Shown: positions 21,415-32,483, numbered from the stretch's first letter. The stretch is 64,000 nucleotides of DNA from Nemophila menziesii (GCA_029959085.1 JARWIR010000027.1:2418001-2482000); one strand, 5' to 3'. Numbers and translations are program-made. Notes: generated by a model from the sequence alone, not told the origin.

Positions 21415-21440
21415 TTAAACAAAAGCAAGGTTGATCATTT

Positions 21441-21546
21441 ATATTAGAGCCTGATTCTATCACTTTATACTACTCAACGAAACAATCAAGGTTGAATAGT
21501 TAAACACAATCATCATATGCATCAAGTATTAAATATATTCTTCATA
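21441..21546 (-). repeat. Dispersed repeat, copy A (inverse of 48358-48463)
   Basis: About 105 bases, including TCACTTTATACTACTCAACG, are nearly identical in inverse orientation to 48358-48463, with a weaker third copy near 48790-48840. It sits immediately next to the long inverted repeat. Probably part of a SINE or other short interspersed family. Confidence 0.8.
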
Positions 21547-21638
21547 ATTCAAGTATAAATATATTATTCATAATGAGCATCTTCTTTTGTCCTTGATTGT
21601 TTCCTTTAGCAGTCTGCCGCCTATAAAGAAGCCAAAAA

Positions 21639-21872
21639 ATGAAGTGTGACACCATTGAAGAAGAAGAAAGAAGAGACAGATTAAATAACGAAAATGATAA
21701 TGGTAGTGATGATAACAAATTAGATGAAAGTGAGCAAGAAGAAGCTTATGTTGCCCTCATCGAGCATCATACCAAAGAAGTAGAGAATCTCCACAATCAA
21801 ACCACTTATTACACATTCCATGTACCTCTTTTTATTTTAGGTATTTTTTTTTTTTTTGCTTTTGAATATTGA
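21639..21872 (+). CDS. Uncharacterised small ORF
   Basis: A 77-residue frame from an ATG with an acidic, Glu/Asp/Asn-rich N-terminus and a hydrophobic C-terminal stretch (VPLFILGIFFFFAF). A T run and GT (near 21840) within the hydrophobic part could be a splice site. Nothing recognisable is next to it. It may be a first exon of a decayed host gene or a chance ORF. Confidence 0.2.
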   Translation: MKCDTIEEEERRDRLNNENDNGSDDNKLDESEQEEAYVALIEHHTKEVENLHNQTTYYTFHVPLFILGIFFFFAFEY

Positions 21873-22424
21873 AATTTAGAATGTGTTATTCTCTTAGATC
21901 TTTTTATCCTCTGTATATAATATTCATATAAAGTTAGTTACTTGTTGGTAGAGAAGGTACTTGCTTATATATGGTGATGTTCACCTCTTGCTTTTATTGG
22001 AAGTATGGGTAAGGAAATTCGAAAAGAGTAATGAATATACCACCTAAAATCATACCATCCAAGTATATTACCTATGACGTGGTGTAAATTGATTGGCTAT
22101 AAATCGTTAATTTATTCATTTTCTTGATCTTAATTAACGATTGCCAATTAGTTCATGCAATCATGGGTAGTAATTGGGTGGTATATCATTACTCTTTGGA
22201 AAAATGGACAGTATGTATTGTATGTGCTTGTGAAAAGTCACCATTCAGAAGCCCTAGTCTTGCTAAATTTATTGCAATGGTTGAATTATGATTTGAAATC
22301 TATTTGACGAAGTCATGAGAGTTGGGCTTCTCAGGCGAATATTCTTAGTTAGCTTTGTTTAGGTCTGAGGTTCCGAATATAAGTGAATAGAGTGGCAATA
22401 TGATATTTAGATTCATATATTTAT

Positions 22425-23379
22425 TGTTGGTAAAAACTAACAATATCACCGATAAAGTAAAAAATGTTTTCATATAAAAACATTTAGAAAAAATGAAATA
22501 CTACAACTATTACAATACAATGGAAAATGGAATATAAAGGTATCCCAAAAACTGTAATACAAAAACTATTACAAGAAATGGGAAAAGAACTTACATGGAA
22601 ATATTCAAAAAATATTCTAGATACGAATACACAAAAAGTGCAGCGTTGAAAAAGATATTCCGGGAGTACCGGTATCTCCAACAATTGTATCCCTCTTCTA
22701 CTCTTATCTCTATGTCAAAATGATTTGACTAATCATTGAGAATGGAGTGTTCCATTTTCTGACTTTCTAGAATAATATTCTATTCTCTTTAGAATAATTT
22801 CCTTTCTCTCTAGAATAATATTCTTTCTCCCTAGAATTATTTTTCTATTCTCTCTAGAATTATTATTCCATTCTCTCTAGAATTACATTTTTCTTTTTTC
22901 TCTAAAAAATGCAAGTGACAAAGTCACTATTTATAGAGAAAATGATGAGACAAGATAAACCGTCACATAAATGCCTCTTCAATGCTAATTAATGCTAGCC
23001 GTTTTTTTTTCCACCAAGTCTTGTGGCAAGACCAAAAACCATCACTTTAATGCCTCTTGAATGGTCATTAAAGCTAACCGTTTTCTTTCACCAAGTCTTT
23101 TAACTTCTGAAACCGCTACCATTAATTTTTGTCTGTTTTTGCTTTTATTTTCTTCTTCATTTTCTAGGTGAGACTTTTTAACACATAAAAAGTTTTCCCA
23201 CTTTTCCTAAGAGAAATAAAGAAAAAATAAAGTAAAGCTCTTGAATTTTAGTAACTCCAACATTTTTTTTCCACAAAAATTAAGGTGAGACTATTAAAAC
23301 ACAAATAGTTTTTCCCACTTCTCCCATAAACATGAAAGAATTAATAAATTAAATAATTATTCACTTAATAATTCCAACA
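22425..23379 (-). repeat. 3' LTR of the copia-type derivative
   Basis: Starts TGTTGG and ends CCAACA, a short inverted pair. Similar throughout to 25784-26732. A TATTTATA at 22928-22935 is a minus-strand TATA box. Several TCTCTAGAAT units lie at 22765-22885, downstream of it. Confidence 0.9.
22928..22935 (-). promoter_or_regulatory. TATA box in the copia-type LTR
   Basis: TATAAATA on the minus strand, conserved at 26288-26295 in the other LTR. Confidence 0.55.
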
Positions 23380-23392
23380 ATCCCCCACTCAG
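23380..23392 (-). promoter_or_regulatory. Polypurine tract of the copia-type element
   Basis: Minus strand GAGTGGGGGAT directly abuts the 3' LTR, which fixes the element as minus-strand. Confidence 0.7.
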
Positions 23393-23699
23393 GTTCTTTG
23401 GGAGAGAAGGTGAACAGGTTTCCGTAAATACCAACATTTGGGTGAATTGTACTTAAGTGGCAATATCTTTCGATTTGAATTGACACGTAGTGAAGTCAGG
23501 CAACCACCAAATTCCTATCAAGTGAACGTACTCTTGAACTTGACGGTTTTCGATCGAGACCCTCACAGCACATACTCTACCCGGCTGATAGTTACAAATT
23601 CCTCAAACATCACCTTTTTCTTATACATAGGTGATCTCCAAGAGCGTCTAGCCTAATTAACCGACCCCTCTCGGATTTCAAGATCATTAAGAGCAATAA

Positions 23700-24350
23700 A
23701 GCCCAACCTCATTATGTGTCTTGCGAATTCATCAAGTCCTTTCTCTTTAGGACCACCCTTATGGGCTATGAATTTGTGACGAGTTTGAAAATTCATCCCT
23801 TGGGAACATCAAGGACGTCTCCTTAAAGTCATATTATGATCAATATACAACAACCTCAACGGTGAATTCATCAATTTCATCTCAATAGGACCGCCACACA
23901 TGGCTATGAATTCATTAAGTTTAAGCAATATACAAACACCCTCAACGGTGAATTCATCAAGTCCGTCTCGACAGGACTACCACACATTGCTATGAATTCA
24001 TTAAGTTTGATAGATGTACAACAACCTCAACGGTGTGTTCAGCAAGTCCATCTCAATAGGACCACCACGCATGGCTATGAATTCATTAAGTTTGAGAAAT
24101 ATACAACAACCTCAAGGGTGAATTCATCAAGTCCGTCTCAATAGGACCACCACACATGGCTATGAATTCATTAAGTTTGATAGATGTACAACAACCTCAA
24201 CTGTGAATTCATCAAGTCCATCTCAATAGGACCACCACGCATGGCTATGAATTCATTAAGTTTGAGAAATATACAACAACCTCAACGGTGAATTCATCAA
24301 GTCCGTCTCAATAGGACCACCACGCATGGCTATGAATTCATTAAGTTTTA
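23700..24350. repeat. About 88-bp degenerate tandem repeats
   Basis: Roughly seven units share GGTGAATTCATCAAGTCC, then a run on ATAGGACCACCAC and GGCTATGAATTCATTAAG. Later units alternate between two subtypes (GATAGATGTACAACAACC and GAGAAATATACAACAACC), suggesting growth by two-unit steps. Confidence 0.88.
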
Positions 24351-25399
24351 ATTTTCTCATGTATGCACAAACTTACACTATATAGATAGGAAGTTAGTGC
24401 ATCATATATAATCATTAGTAATAGGTTCCCCATTAATGGGTTCTAAACCTATCACTCAACATTTCTAGGATTATTCTCCCAATTAAGTCTATTAGTAAAA
24501 GAATCAACCATTTATTTCATCATTTATATGAGACTCAGTTTGCGTAACAAAAAATCCTTCAAGAACTACATGAATTATTTTAAAACGCAGATTAGATCAA
24601 TAGTACTCTCTCGTACTTTATTAAATGTCAAAAAATAATCCAATGTTCAACACTTGAGTCTCTTTACAATATGGAAAATACCAAGTTGAGTATAGTTCAT
24701 TTATAACATCATAGTCCTTATAATTATTACATATTCATCAAGGGGTACACACCCCCACAATTCTCTTATTCATGAATATTTGTATTATAAGGAGTTTTAC
24801 CATACATTATATCAAGGGCTTCAAACATTTCCACCAAAAATGAGACTAACTAAGGTAAATTCCATTATTGACCAATGAATTTCATCCTTATGATCAGCTT
24901 CCCCCACATCTTTTATTTATAAAAAGAAGATTGGAAGCAGTAAGCCCCATGAAATGGAGTACCAAAAGACAATCATGTCATACACCTATTGAAAAAAGTA
25001 TAACACAACCTGATCTATCTTTTATTAAGGAACTATTAGCAAGGTTCCTATTGAACAACACAAAACGATGTTCTAAGTTTTCATACTTTATCCCTTTAAT
25101 CCAAAACCACCAACCCTTCATGTTGCAACATATAGATCTCTTCATATAGATCTTCATTCACACATAGATTTAATATCCAATTGATATATAATCTATGAAT
25201 GATATTTAGTGCATCAAGAGTTAAATAGTTGTAATAGAAAGGGGAAAAGTAGTCCTTAAACTTATATAAACATGGAAAATTAAGGACTTATCCTTGAGCC
25301 GATTCACTTTTCTGACTCGTATGGGATCGATTGGATCTTTTTGGGTCATTCCCAAGTGATGTATTTCTTCTCATCAGAATCATCACCCTCGTACCTTTT

Positions 25400-25732
25400 C
25401 TAAACCGTTTCACAGATAGTCTTTATTGACTTCTCAATGACACACAGATAAAAGGCGATGTTCGTCACATTATCCAAGATCCATTCCCTAACCACTGAAT
25501 TATCTTTCTTGAACCCAACTTCAAGAGCTAGGATCCTAGCATAGTGTTCTTTGGTAATTTCCACATTGCCCTCAATGGCAGGGAGTACCTCGAGAACAAC
25601 AAGATCTAGTTCATATGGTTCAATGAATATCAGTGTCTTTTGTGCCCAACGTTTGTAGATGGAACCATTGAAAGGATTCAACATAATCACGTCGGGAATG
25701 GCTTTTGCGTTCAAGGATGAAGCAACCGCCAA
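25400..25732 (-). pseudogene. Truncated copia gag (UBN2-like)
   Basis: A 110-codon frame from MAVASS with the copia Gag N-terminal pattern (LNPFNGSIYKRWAQKTLIF; later VVREWILDNVTNIAFYLC). Gag would coat element RNA in virus-like particles. The frame stops at ICETV; beyond it similarity continues briefly (EEKKY-like) and is lost. Zinc knuckle and all pol domains are absent. Confidence 0.7.
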
Positions 25733-25783
25733 AATAGAAAAACTATTTTACAACCGGTGATATTGAAAATATCTTTTTCAAAT

Positions 25784-26732
25784 TTTTGGTAAAAACTAAC
25801 AATATCACCGATAAAGTAAAAAATGTTTTCATATAAAAACATTTAGAAAAAAATGTAATACTACAACTATTACAATACAATGGAAAATGGAATATAAAGG
25901 TATCCCAAAAACTGTAATACAACAACTATTACAAGAAATGGGAAAAGAACTTACATGGAAATATTCCAAAAATATTCTAGATACGAATACACAAAAAGTG
26001 CAGCGTTGAAAAAGATATTCCGGGAGTACCGGTATCTCCAACAATCGTATCTCTCTTCTACTCTTATCTCTATGTCAAAATGATTTGACTAATCATTGAG
26101 AATGGAGTGTTCCATTTTCTGAATTTCTAGAATAATATTCTATTCTCTTTAGAATAATTTCCTTTCTCTCTAGAATAATATTCTTTCTCCCTAGAATTAT
26201 TTTTCTATTCTCTCTAGAATTATTATTACATTCTCTCTAGAATTACATTTTTCTTTTTTCTCTAAAAAATGCAAGTGACAAATTCACTATTTATAGAGAA
26301 AATGATGAGACAAGAAAAACCGTCACATAAATGCCTCTTCAATGCTAATTAATGCTAGCCATTTTTTTTTCACCAAGTCTTGTGGCAAGACAAAAAACCG
26401 TCACTTTAATGCCTCTTCAATGGTCATTAAAGCTAACCGTTTTCTTTCACCAAGTCTTGTAACTTCCGAAACCGCTACCATTAATTTTTTTCGGTTTTTT
26501 CTTTTATTTTCTTCTTCATTTTCTAGGTGAGACATAAATAAAAAAATTTCCCACTTTTCCCAAGAGAAATAAAGAATTAATAAAGTAAAGCTCTTGAATT
26601 TTAGTAATTCCAACATTTTTTTTCCACAAAAATTAAGGTGAGACTATTAAAACACAAATAGTTTTTCCCACTTCTCCCATAAACATGAAAGAATTAATAA
26701 ATTAAATAATCATTCATTTAATAATTCCAACA
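25784..26732 (-). repeat. 5' LTR of the copia-type derivative
   Basis: Matches the left LTR; its inner end has TTTTGG where the other has TGTTGG. Followed by TSD TTTAT at 26733-26737. Confidence 0.9.
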
Positions 26733-26737
26733 TTTAT

Positions 26738-26931
26738 TAAAATATGGTCGGTGCGTTAAATTATTTTTCAATACAAAAGGTTTTGTGTAATTATGAATAT
26801 TGATCTATAGCGCTTGTATTGGAAGCGCGTAATATAAATAATCTAATGGGAACAACTATATGGCCAAAAAGTACGAAGCTTTAGAAATTATAAATTGTCT
26901 CTTTGGTGTTTAGTTTATGTTGATGCACATG
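26738..26931. other. Host DNA between two copia insertions
   Basis: Continues the host sequence of 22419. No gene is seen. GCTTA at 26932-26936 is the left target duplication of the next copia element. Confidence 0.6.
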
Positions 26932-26936
26932 GCTTA

Positions 26937-27395
26937 TGAAAGAAATAAAATAAATTAATATATTAATTTTATTTCCATGTCACCCATGATGGGTTTGACA
27001 TGAACGTACTATGGGAAGTTAGTTAGGAAGTTACCTGGGTTTAACTGATAGAACTTACCCACTAAGATAGTGCTTGGGGTGGAGATCATGGGAAGGTGGT
27101 TTATTATCAGTTAATAAACCAACGCTTCATGGACTCTATAGATAGGAGTCTCCTACTCCATCTTCAATACAGCTTCATAGCACACAAAATTTCTTCAACA
27201 AAAAAAATCCCTTCTCTTATTCCATTACACTTAAACAAGATTCTAAGACTCTTATGTGGTGAAAACAAAGGGCTTAATTCTAGTAATTAAGTTCACGATC
27301 AGAAAACAAGAATTCAGAAAGTAAGAATTCAGAAATCAATCCGTTGCGTAAGAAGGTTTGTCTAAAACGTTTACAATTTAATTTAATAGGTAACA
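26937..27395 (+). repeat. 5' LTR of the copia element
   Basis: Starts TGAAAGAAATAAAA and ends GGTAACA. TATAGATA at 27137-27144 takes the place of TATAAATA in the 3' LTR, so the promoter that would drive this copy may be weakened. Confidence 0.93.
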
Positions 27396-27397
27396 AT

Positions 27398-27409
27398 TGG
27401 TATCAGAGC
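27398..27409 (+). promoter_or_regulatory. Primer-binding site (tRNA-iMet type)
   Basis: TGGTATCAGAGC, the usual plant copia site, two bases past the LTR end. Confidence 0.95.
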
Positions 27410-27577
27410 ATTTGTTACCTGAATTAAATTTTTCTTCGTCTTGCTTCTTCTGTAATTATGCGATTCATATTTGATTAAAAAAAAACGTGTCGAATGATTT
27501 TTTTTTTTGAAAAGAAAAGAAATTGTGCAGGAAGTATTATTTAGTATAGTATATATATTGGATATATATTAGGCTCC

Positions 27578-28216
27578 ATGAATAACGATCTTGTATATGA
27601 ATATCAACAATACCTCACTGCTCACGAAATGTCGAATGCTCTTAAGGAGAAGTATGGGGGTACGACTGTGACTAAGTTGCGTGAATTGACCATTAAGTTT
27701 GACACTTGTAAGAAGAAGCCTAATCAAACCATGCACCAACATCTCCGAGAGATCTCTAACATGATTAGGGAACTTAAAAATGCAGTGATCTGATCTCTTC
27801 CAAATAACTAGGAGCATTTGAAGATAAACTTGACTCACAATGACAACATCAAAACCTTTGATTATGATGCTCGTCATGTGACATTGTAAGATGAACTTCT
27901 AGATGCAATTAAGCCTCAGGGCCAGGCTTATGTTGCTGAGTCAAGTTCCCACAAAGTTTCTGGCAATAAGCGCAAGAACAATGGGAAGAGGAACGAAAAT
28001 GAGCATGTTTCCAAGAATAACAAGAAGGGTGGTAACAATAAGGAAAAACGTTTTCGTAAGAAGAAAGACAAGAGTAAGATGAAATGCTTTAACTGTGAGA
28101 AAATGGGTCACTTCACTCGCGAGTGCAGCGAGCCCAGATTGGTAGCAATGTCATTTACTTCTTGTAATTTTACTTATTTTACCAGTACTGTATTACTTGC
28201 TGATTCTAATCCTTAG
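27578..28216 (+). pseudogene. Copia gag, broken
   Basis: UBN2-type Gag is seen at 27578-27790 (ALKEKYGGTTVTKLRELT). Then come stops (near 27791, 27809 and 27886) and an apparent internal loss, followed by a Lys/Asn-rich stretch and the zinc knuckle CFNCEKMGHFTREC at about 28085. The N-terminal part of Gag before 27578 is missing. A TAG just before 28217 separates it from the protease. Confidence 0.85.
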
Positions 28217-28618
28217 TGGACTGTGGACTCAGACCGAGAGGCATATGTAGAGTACCGTCGGATTCCAGAGGGATCAAGGTGGATATATGTAGGAGACAAC
28301 AATAAGGTTGAAGTCAAAGGAGTTGGCACTTGCAAGTTGAACTTGCGAGGTGGTCAAACCTTGTACCTGCATGATGTACTTTACGCACCTGACATTCGAC
28401 GGAACTTAGTCTCGGTCACTGTTCTTCTAGGATTAGGTTTTAATTTGCATTTTCATAACAAACAAGTAGATATCTATTATGATGCTAGGTATTATGGTTC
28501 TGGTTTTATTTCGCATGGTTTAATTGTACTAGATGATGATAACTCGTTTAATAGTTATTATTTAAGTAGTTGCTTTTCCACTAATACTTCTTCTTCTAGT
28601 AATTCTAATGTAGAATAA
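28217..28618 (+). pseudogene. Copia protease domain, active site altered
   Basis: WTVDSD occurs where copia proteases have D-S/T-G, so the catalytic triad glycine is lost. The rest (VEVKGVGTCKLNL to YLHDVLYAPDIRRNLVSV) fits the family. A single in-frame TAA at 28616 separates it from the integrase frame, in the same reading frame. Confidence 0.8.
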
Positions 28619-28660
28619 AATGTATGGCATGCTAGATTAGGTCATATTGGTCAAGACCGT

Positions 28661-31327
28661 ATGAATTTGTTGGCTAAGGCGAACCTTTTGGGTTCGTTGA
28701 CTAAAGTCAACTTGCCAACTTGTGAAAATTGTCTAGTAGGTAAAGAAAAACAAAAACCATTTGGAAAGGCTAAACGAGTCGAGTACCCATTACAAGTAAT
28801 TCATTCAGACATCTATGGCCCAATGAGTGTTCAAACTAGACGTGGGGAACGTTATTTTATCACTTTCATAGATGATTTCACTAGGTTTGGTTATGTCTAC
28901 CTGATTTCTCACAAATCTGAAGCATTGAAATGTTTTATGACATTTATCAATGAAGTGGAAAATCAGTTAGAGAGGAAGGTGAAAAACCTAAGAACCGATC
29001 GAGTACGTGAATATCTATCTGATCAGTTTAAAGAACTGTGTGATGAAAAAGGGATAGTAAGGAAACTTACAATTCCTAGAACACCACAACAGAATGGTGT
29101 GGCTGAAAGGAGGAATAGAACACTCCTAGAAATGGTTAGGTCTATGATGGCACAAGCAAATCTTCCAATATCTTATTGGGGAGATGCCTTGTTAACTGCC
29201 TGTTCTATACTTAACCGAGTACCCACAAAGACTATTCTATCAACTCCTTATGAACTATGGACAGGTAGGAAACCTAATCTGTCATACTTGCGACCTTGGG
29301 GGTCGGCAGGCTATGTTCATGATCTATCTCATAAGAATGGGAAGTTAGGTCCAAGAGGTAAGAAGTGTATCTTTATTAGATACCCAAATCACTCTAAAGG
29401 ATATGTGTTTATTGGTGAACATAATGATGGGGGTCTTACTGAAATTGAGTCACGAGATGTTACATTCTTAGAGAATGATTTTCCTAGCAGAGGTGAGGTT
29501 GACAGAAATTCCATTTTATGTGAATTAAATGAGATTCAGGAAGATGATATGCAAACAAATGTGACGCCTGATGAGGTAACACATACTCAAGAAATAGAGA
29601 CGGACACTCCTCTAAATCTTGAGACTGAAGAAACCATTGCATCATCTAGTAATCCTATTTCTCAAGATTCTCAACATAAGAGAAGTGCTAGAGGTTTAGT
29701 TCCTCGTAGCCGGTTTGAAATCGAAGGAGAAGTCTTTATGATAACTCCACAAGACGAAGAAGAACCTCGAACAATTAATGAAGCACTCTCATGTCCCGCT
29801 AAGAATGAATGTAGGAAAGAAATGGAAGAAGAAATGGAGTCGATGAAGAAAAACCAGGTATGGGAACTGGTTGATCTCCCGAAAGGACGTAAGGCAATTG
29901 GGTATAAATGGGTTCTCAAAATAAAGAGGAAACCTGACAATTCCATTGACAGGTATAAAGCTCGCTTGGTAGCGAAAGGCTATACTCAACGGGAAGGAAT
30001 AGATTTTGAGGAAACTTTTTCTCCTGTTGTTAGATTTACCTCAATACGTCTTATTTTAGCTATAGTGGCGCATCTCGATCTGGAGTTGCACCAAATGGAT
30101 GTTAAAACTGCATTTCTAAATGGAGATTTAGATGAGGTAATTTTCATGGAACAACCCTCGGGTTTCATTACAAAAGATCAAGAGAATAAAGTATGTAGAT
30201 TGTTGAAATCAATCTATGGTCTTAAGCAAGCCTTGAGACAGTGGAATTTGAGATTTCATGAAGTTGTCTCGTCAAATGGATTTGAGATGATAAGTGAAGA
30301 CCACTGTGTTTATATTAAATGTTCCAAGAAGAATTTCATGATTTTATCTCTATATGTGGACGACATCCTATTAGCTGGGAATGATAAAGAGGTTATTCAA
30401 GCTAACAAGGAGTGGCTAGCTTCTCAAATCGATATGAAAGATATGGGAGAAGCAAATTATATTCTTGGTGTTAAGATTCATAGAGATAGGTATAGAAGAC
30501 TATTCTCTTTATCTCAAGAACCTTACATCATGAATGTACTTGAGCGCTTTGGTATGAATACGTGCAATGCCATTGACACTCCTGTAGCAAAGGGAATAAA
30601 CTTAACTCTCGACATGTGTCCTAGTACTACAGAAGAAAAACAGAAAATGTCAACTGTACCATATTCTAGTGCCATTGGCAATCTTATGTATGTTATGATG
30701 TGTACGAGACCAGACATTTGTTATGCAGTAGGTTTAGTTAGTCGTTTTCAATCGAACCCGAGACAAGAGCATTGGAAAGCTGTGAAAAGGATATTGAGAT
30801 ACCTAAAAGGCACCAAAGATCATGCCTTATGCTTTCAAGGAGATAGATTACGCCTAGAGGGATATACAGACGCTGATTGGGCTGGTGATATAGATGGGCG
30901 TAAATCCACTTCAGGTTATGTATTCTTGCTAAATAATTGCGCAATCTCATGGAGTAGCAAGAAACAAACCTGTGTAGCTTTGTCAATGATGGAAGCTGAG
31001 TTTGTAGCTTGCTCAGCTGCGGTTCAGGAGGCTGTTTGGTTAAAAAGGTTCTTTGAACATTTAGGATTCTCTGGTGATAGTGGGAGTCCAATAACAATAT
31101 ACTGTGATAGTCAAGCTGAAATGGCTTATGTGAAAGATCCAAAATATCACAGCAAGACCAAACACATTAATATAAAGTATAACTTCGTTAGAGATATAAT
31201 TGCACAAAAGGATGTTACTTTGCAATATATACCCACACGCAATATGCTTGCTGATCCATTCACAAAAGCTATCCCAAGGGATGTATTCATGGATCATGTT
31301 AGATCTATAGGATTAAGCAAGATATAA
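28661..31327 (+). CDS. Copia integrase, reverse transcriptase and RNase H
   Basis: An 888-residue open frame. It begins within the GAG-pre-integrase region; the HARLGH motif lies just upstream of this ATG in the same frame. Integrase has CENCLVGK, Asp in IHSDIYGP, Asp in RTDRVREY and Glu in GVAERRNR. The reverse transcriptase has the YVDDILLAGND catalytic site, and RNase H has EGYTDADWAGD, the SMMEAEF glutamate and YCDSQAE. It ends with DPFTKAIP, the normal copia C-terminus. In an intact element it would be cut out of one Gag-Pol protein by the protease; here it is cut off by the stop at 28616. All catalytic residues seen are intact. Confidence 0.9.
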   Translation: MNLLAKANLLGSLTKVNLPTCENCLVGKEKQKPFGKAKRVEYPLQVIHSDIYGPMSVQTRRGERYFITFIDDFTRFGYVYLISHKSEALKCFMTFINEVENQLERKVKNLRTDRVREYLSDQFKELCDEKGIVRKLTIPRTPQQNGVAERRNRTLLEMVRSMMAQANLPISYWGDALLTACSILNRVPTKTILSTPYELWTGRKPNLSYLRPWGSAGYVHDLSHKNGKLGPRGKKCIFIRYPNHSKGYVFIGEHNDGGLTEIESRDVTFLENDFPSRGEVDRNSILCELNEIQEDDMQTNVTPDEVTHTQEIETDTPLNLETEETIASSSNPISQDSQHKRSARGLVPRSRFEIEGEVFMITPQDEEEPRTINEALSCPAKNECRKEMEEEMESMKKNQVWELVDLPKGRKAIGYKWVLKIKRKPDNSIDRYKARLVAKGYTQREGIDFEETFSPVVRFTSIRLILAIVAHLDLELHQMDVKTAFLNGDLDEVIFMEQPSGFITKDQENKVCRLLKSIYGLKQALRQWNLRFHEVVSSNGFEMISEDHCVYIKCSKKNFMILSLYVDDILLAGNDKEVIQANKEWLASQIDMKDMGEANYILGVKIHRDRYRRLFSLSQEPYIMNVLERFGMNTCNAIDTPVAKGINLTLDMCPSTTEEKQKMSTVPYSSAIGNLMYVMMCTRPDICYAVGLVSRFQSNPRQEHWKAVKRILRYLKGTKDHALCFQGDRLRLEGYTDADWAGDIDGRKSTSGYVFLLNNCAISWSSKKQTCVALSMMEAEFVACSAAVQEAVWLKRFFEHLGFSGDSGSPITIYCDSQAEMAYVKDPKYHSKTKHINIKYNFVRDIIAQKDVTLQYIPTRNMLADPFTKAIPRDVFMDHVRSIGLSKI

Positions 31328-32471
31328 TGTATGAATTATTGCTAGTTTATGAGCATTCATGTATATATTTCCATTCATATGTTTATTTAACGGTTTATTT
31401 TAATGATATCATGTTTGATATGTATTATATATATATTGCGTGTGATTTTGTAAGTATGTATGTCCTATAGACTGAGATTGACCCTGTCACACGGGCAATC
31501 GCCTTTGGCATAAGAAGTGCGCAAAGATGAGACTAACTCATAGTAGTGAAGAACCGTTAAGATAACTTGAGTTAAGATAGTCGCCTTAACTAAGTGTTAA
31601 GATGAGATCATAAACATGGATAAACCATGTTAAGCTTATATTATGATCGAAGTAGAATCCCACTATCTACTTAGTTTATAATAGCCAGATATGAGTTGCT
31701 TGATTGATTTCATAGAAGGGTTGATCGATCGAAGAATTCATCTTAGGCAACGAGGCTTGTCTAATTATATATCTGTATGGTATTTGTAAAATTGTGACAT
31801 ACAGTTTGAGATATATGAATAATACCATAACACGTGTGTCATACCACGTGTGCTTTCGACCAAAAGGAAGTGAAGAATTGATCCCTGTTTCTTCACTGTG
31901 TAATACCTTTGATTTGTGCCCTGATTACTTTTGACTATATCTTGATATTTTGATTAGGTGTATGCTACTTTGAACACATTACCAATGATCATGACTGATT
32001 CGGTCTAATGGGGTATGTTTGGGAAAGCAACCTAATCAATATAAAAGAATATAAGTGTAAAGGGAAGACTAGAATTGTGTATCAAATGTGTGCTTGCAGG
32101 TTAACCGATCATGTAAGTCAATACGAACTATAACATGATAGTGAGACACATAAACGAAATGACAGTGAACTCTTTTTCACATAGAAGTTGTGATATAAAT
32201 TTGAAGGGGTCAGAGTTACTGTAATATGATACAACGTATTGTTAGTCTGGGGTACTACAAGATACATAAGGAATGAGATTTCATTTGAGCAACTATGTAC
32301 CCTAATAGGTTAATAGTAACATATGCTCGTATGCTTGTCGGTCGCACGACCTATTTGTCAAGTATGATGAATTATTGTAGTAGTGTGTATATGAGAGAAT
32401 TTTGAGAAATTTTGATGAACGGGACATTGTGATGCACGTACCTAACAGTACGATGGTAACCCCATCATGTG
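31328..32471 (+). other. 3' untranslated region of the copia element
   Basis: No ORF of note. AT-rich and unstructured by eye, ending at the polypurine tract. Confidence 0.75.
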
Positions 32472-32483
32472 CGAGTGGGAGAA
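32472..32483 (+). promoter_or_regulatory. Polypurine tract of the copia element
   Basis: GAGTGGGAGAA directly before the 3' LTR start TGAAAG. Confidence 0.8.

Larger units (their letters stand above)
20411..22424. other. Host intergenic DNA with small repeats
   Basis: No clear gene. It contains a SINE, a long inverted repeat and a dispersed repeat, listed separately. The 78-codon frame at 21639-21872 is noted separately. TTTAT at 22420-22424 is the left target duplication of the next element. Confidence 0.5.
22425..26732 (-). mobile_element. Non-autonomous Ty1/copia-type LTR element
   Basis: Two LTRs (22425-23379 and 25784-26732) flank 2.4 kb and are bounded by the 5-bp duplication TTTAT. 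On the minus strand the order is 5' LTR (right), a gag start (25400-25732), tandem repeats (23700-24350), the polypurine run GAGTGGGGGAT at 23380, and the 3' LTR. No pol is present. A primer site next to the right LTR is not recognisable. It inserted into host DNA that continues at 26738. Confidence 0.88.

Noticed and set aside
22765..22890. TTCTAGAA words as heat-shock elements like those of the ONSEN copia LTR
   Set aside because: Only one unit fits the full spacing and the cluster lies downstream of the TATA box for a minus-strand element.
23700..24350. Regular repeats resembling a CRISPR array
   Set aside because: Units abut without unique spacers and the genome is a plant; it is a simple tandem repeat.
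24868..25149. 93-residue plus-strand ORF in the copia derivative
   Set aside because: It lies opposite to the element's sense strand and shows no domain or codon pattern.
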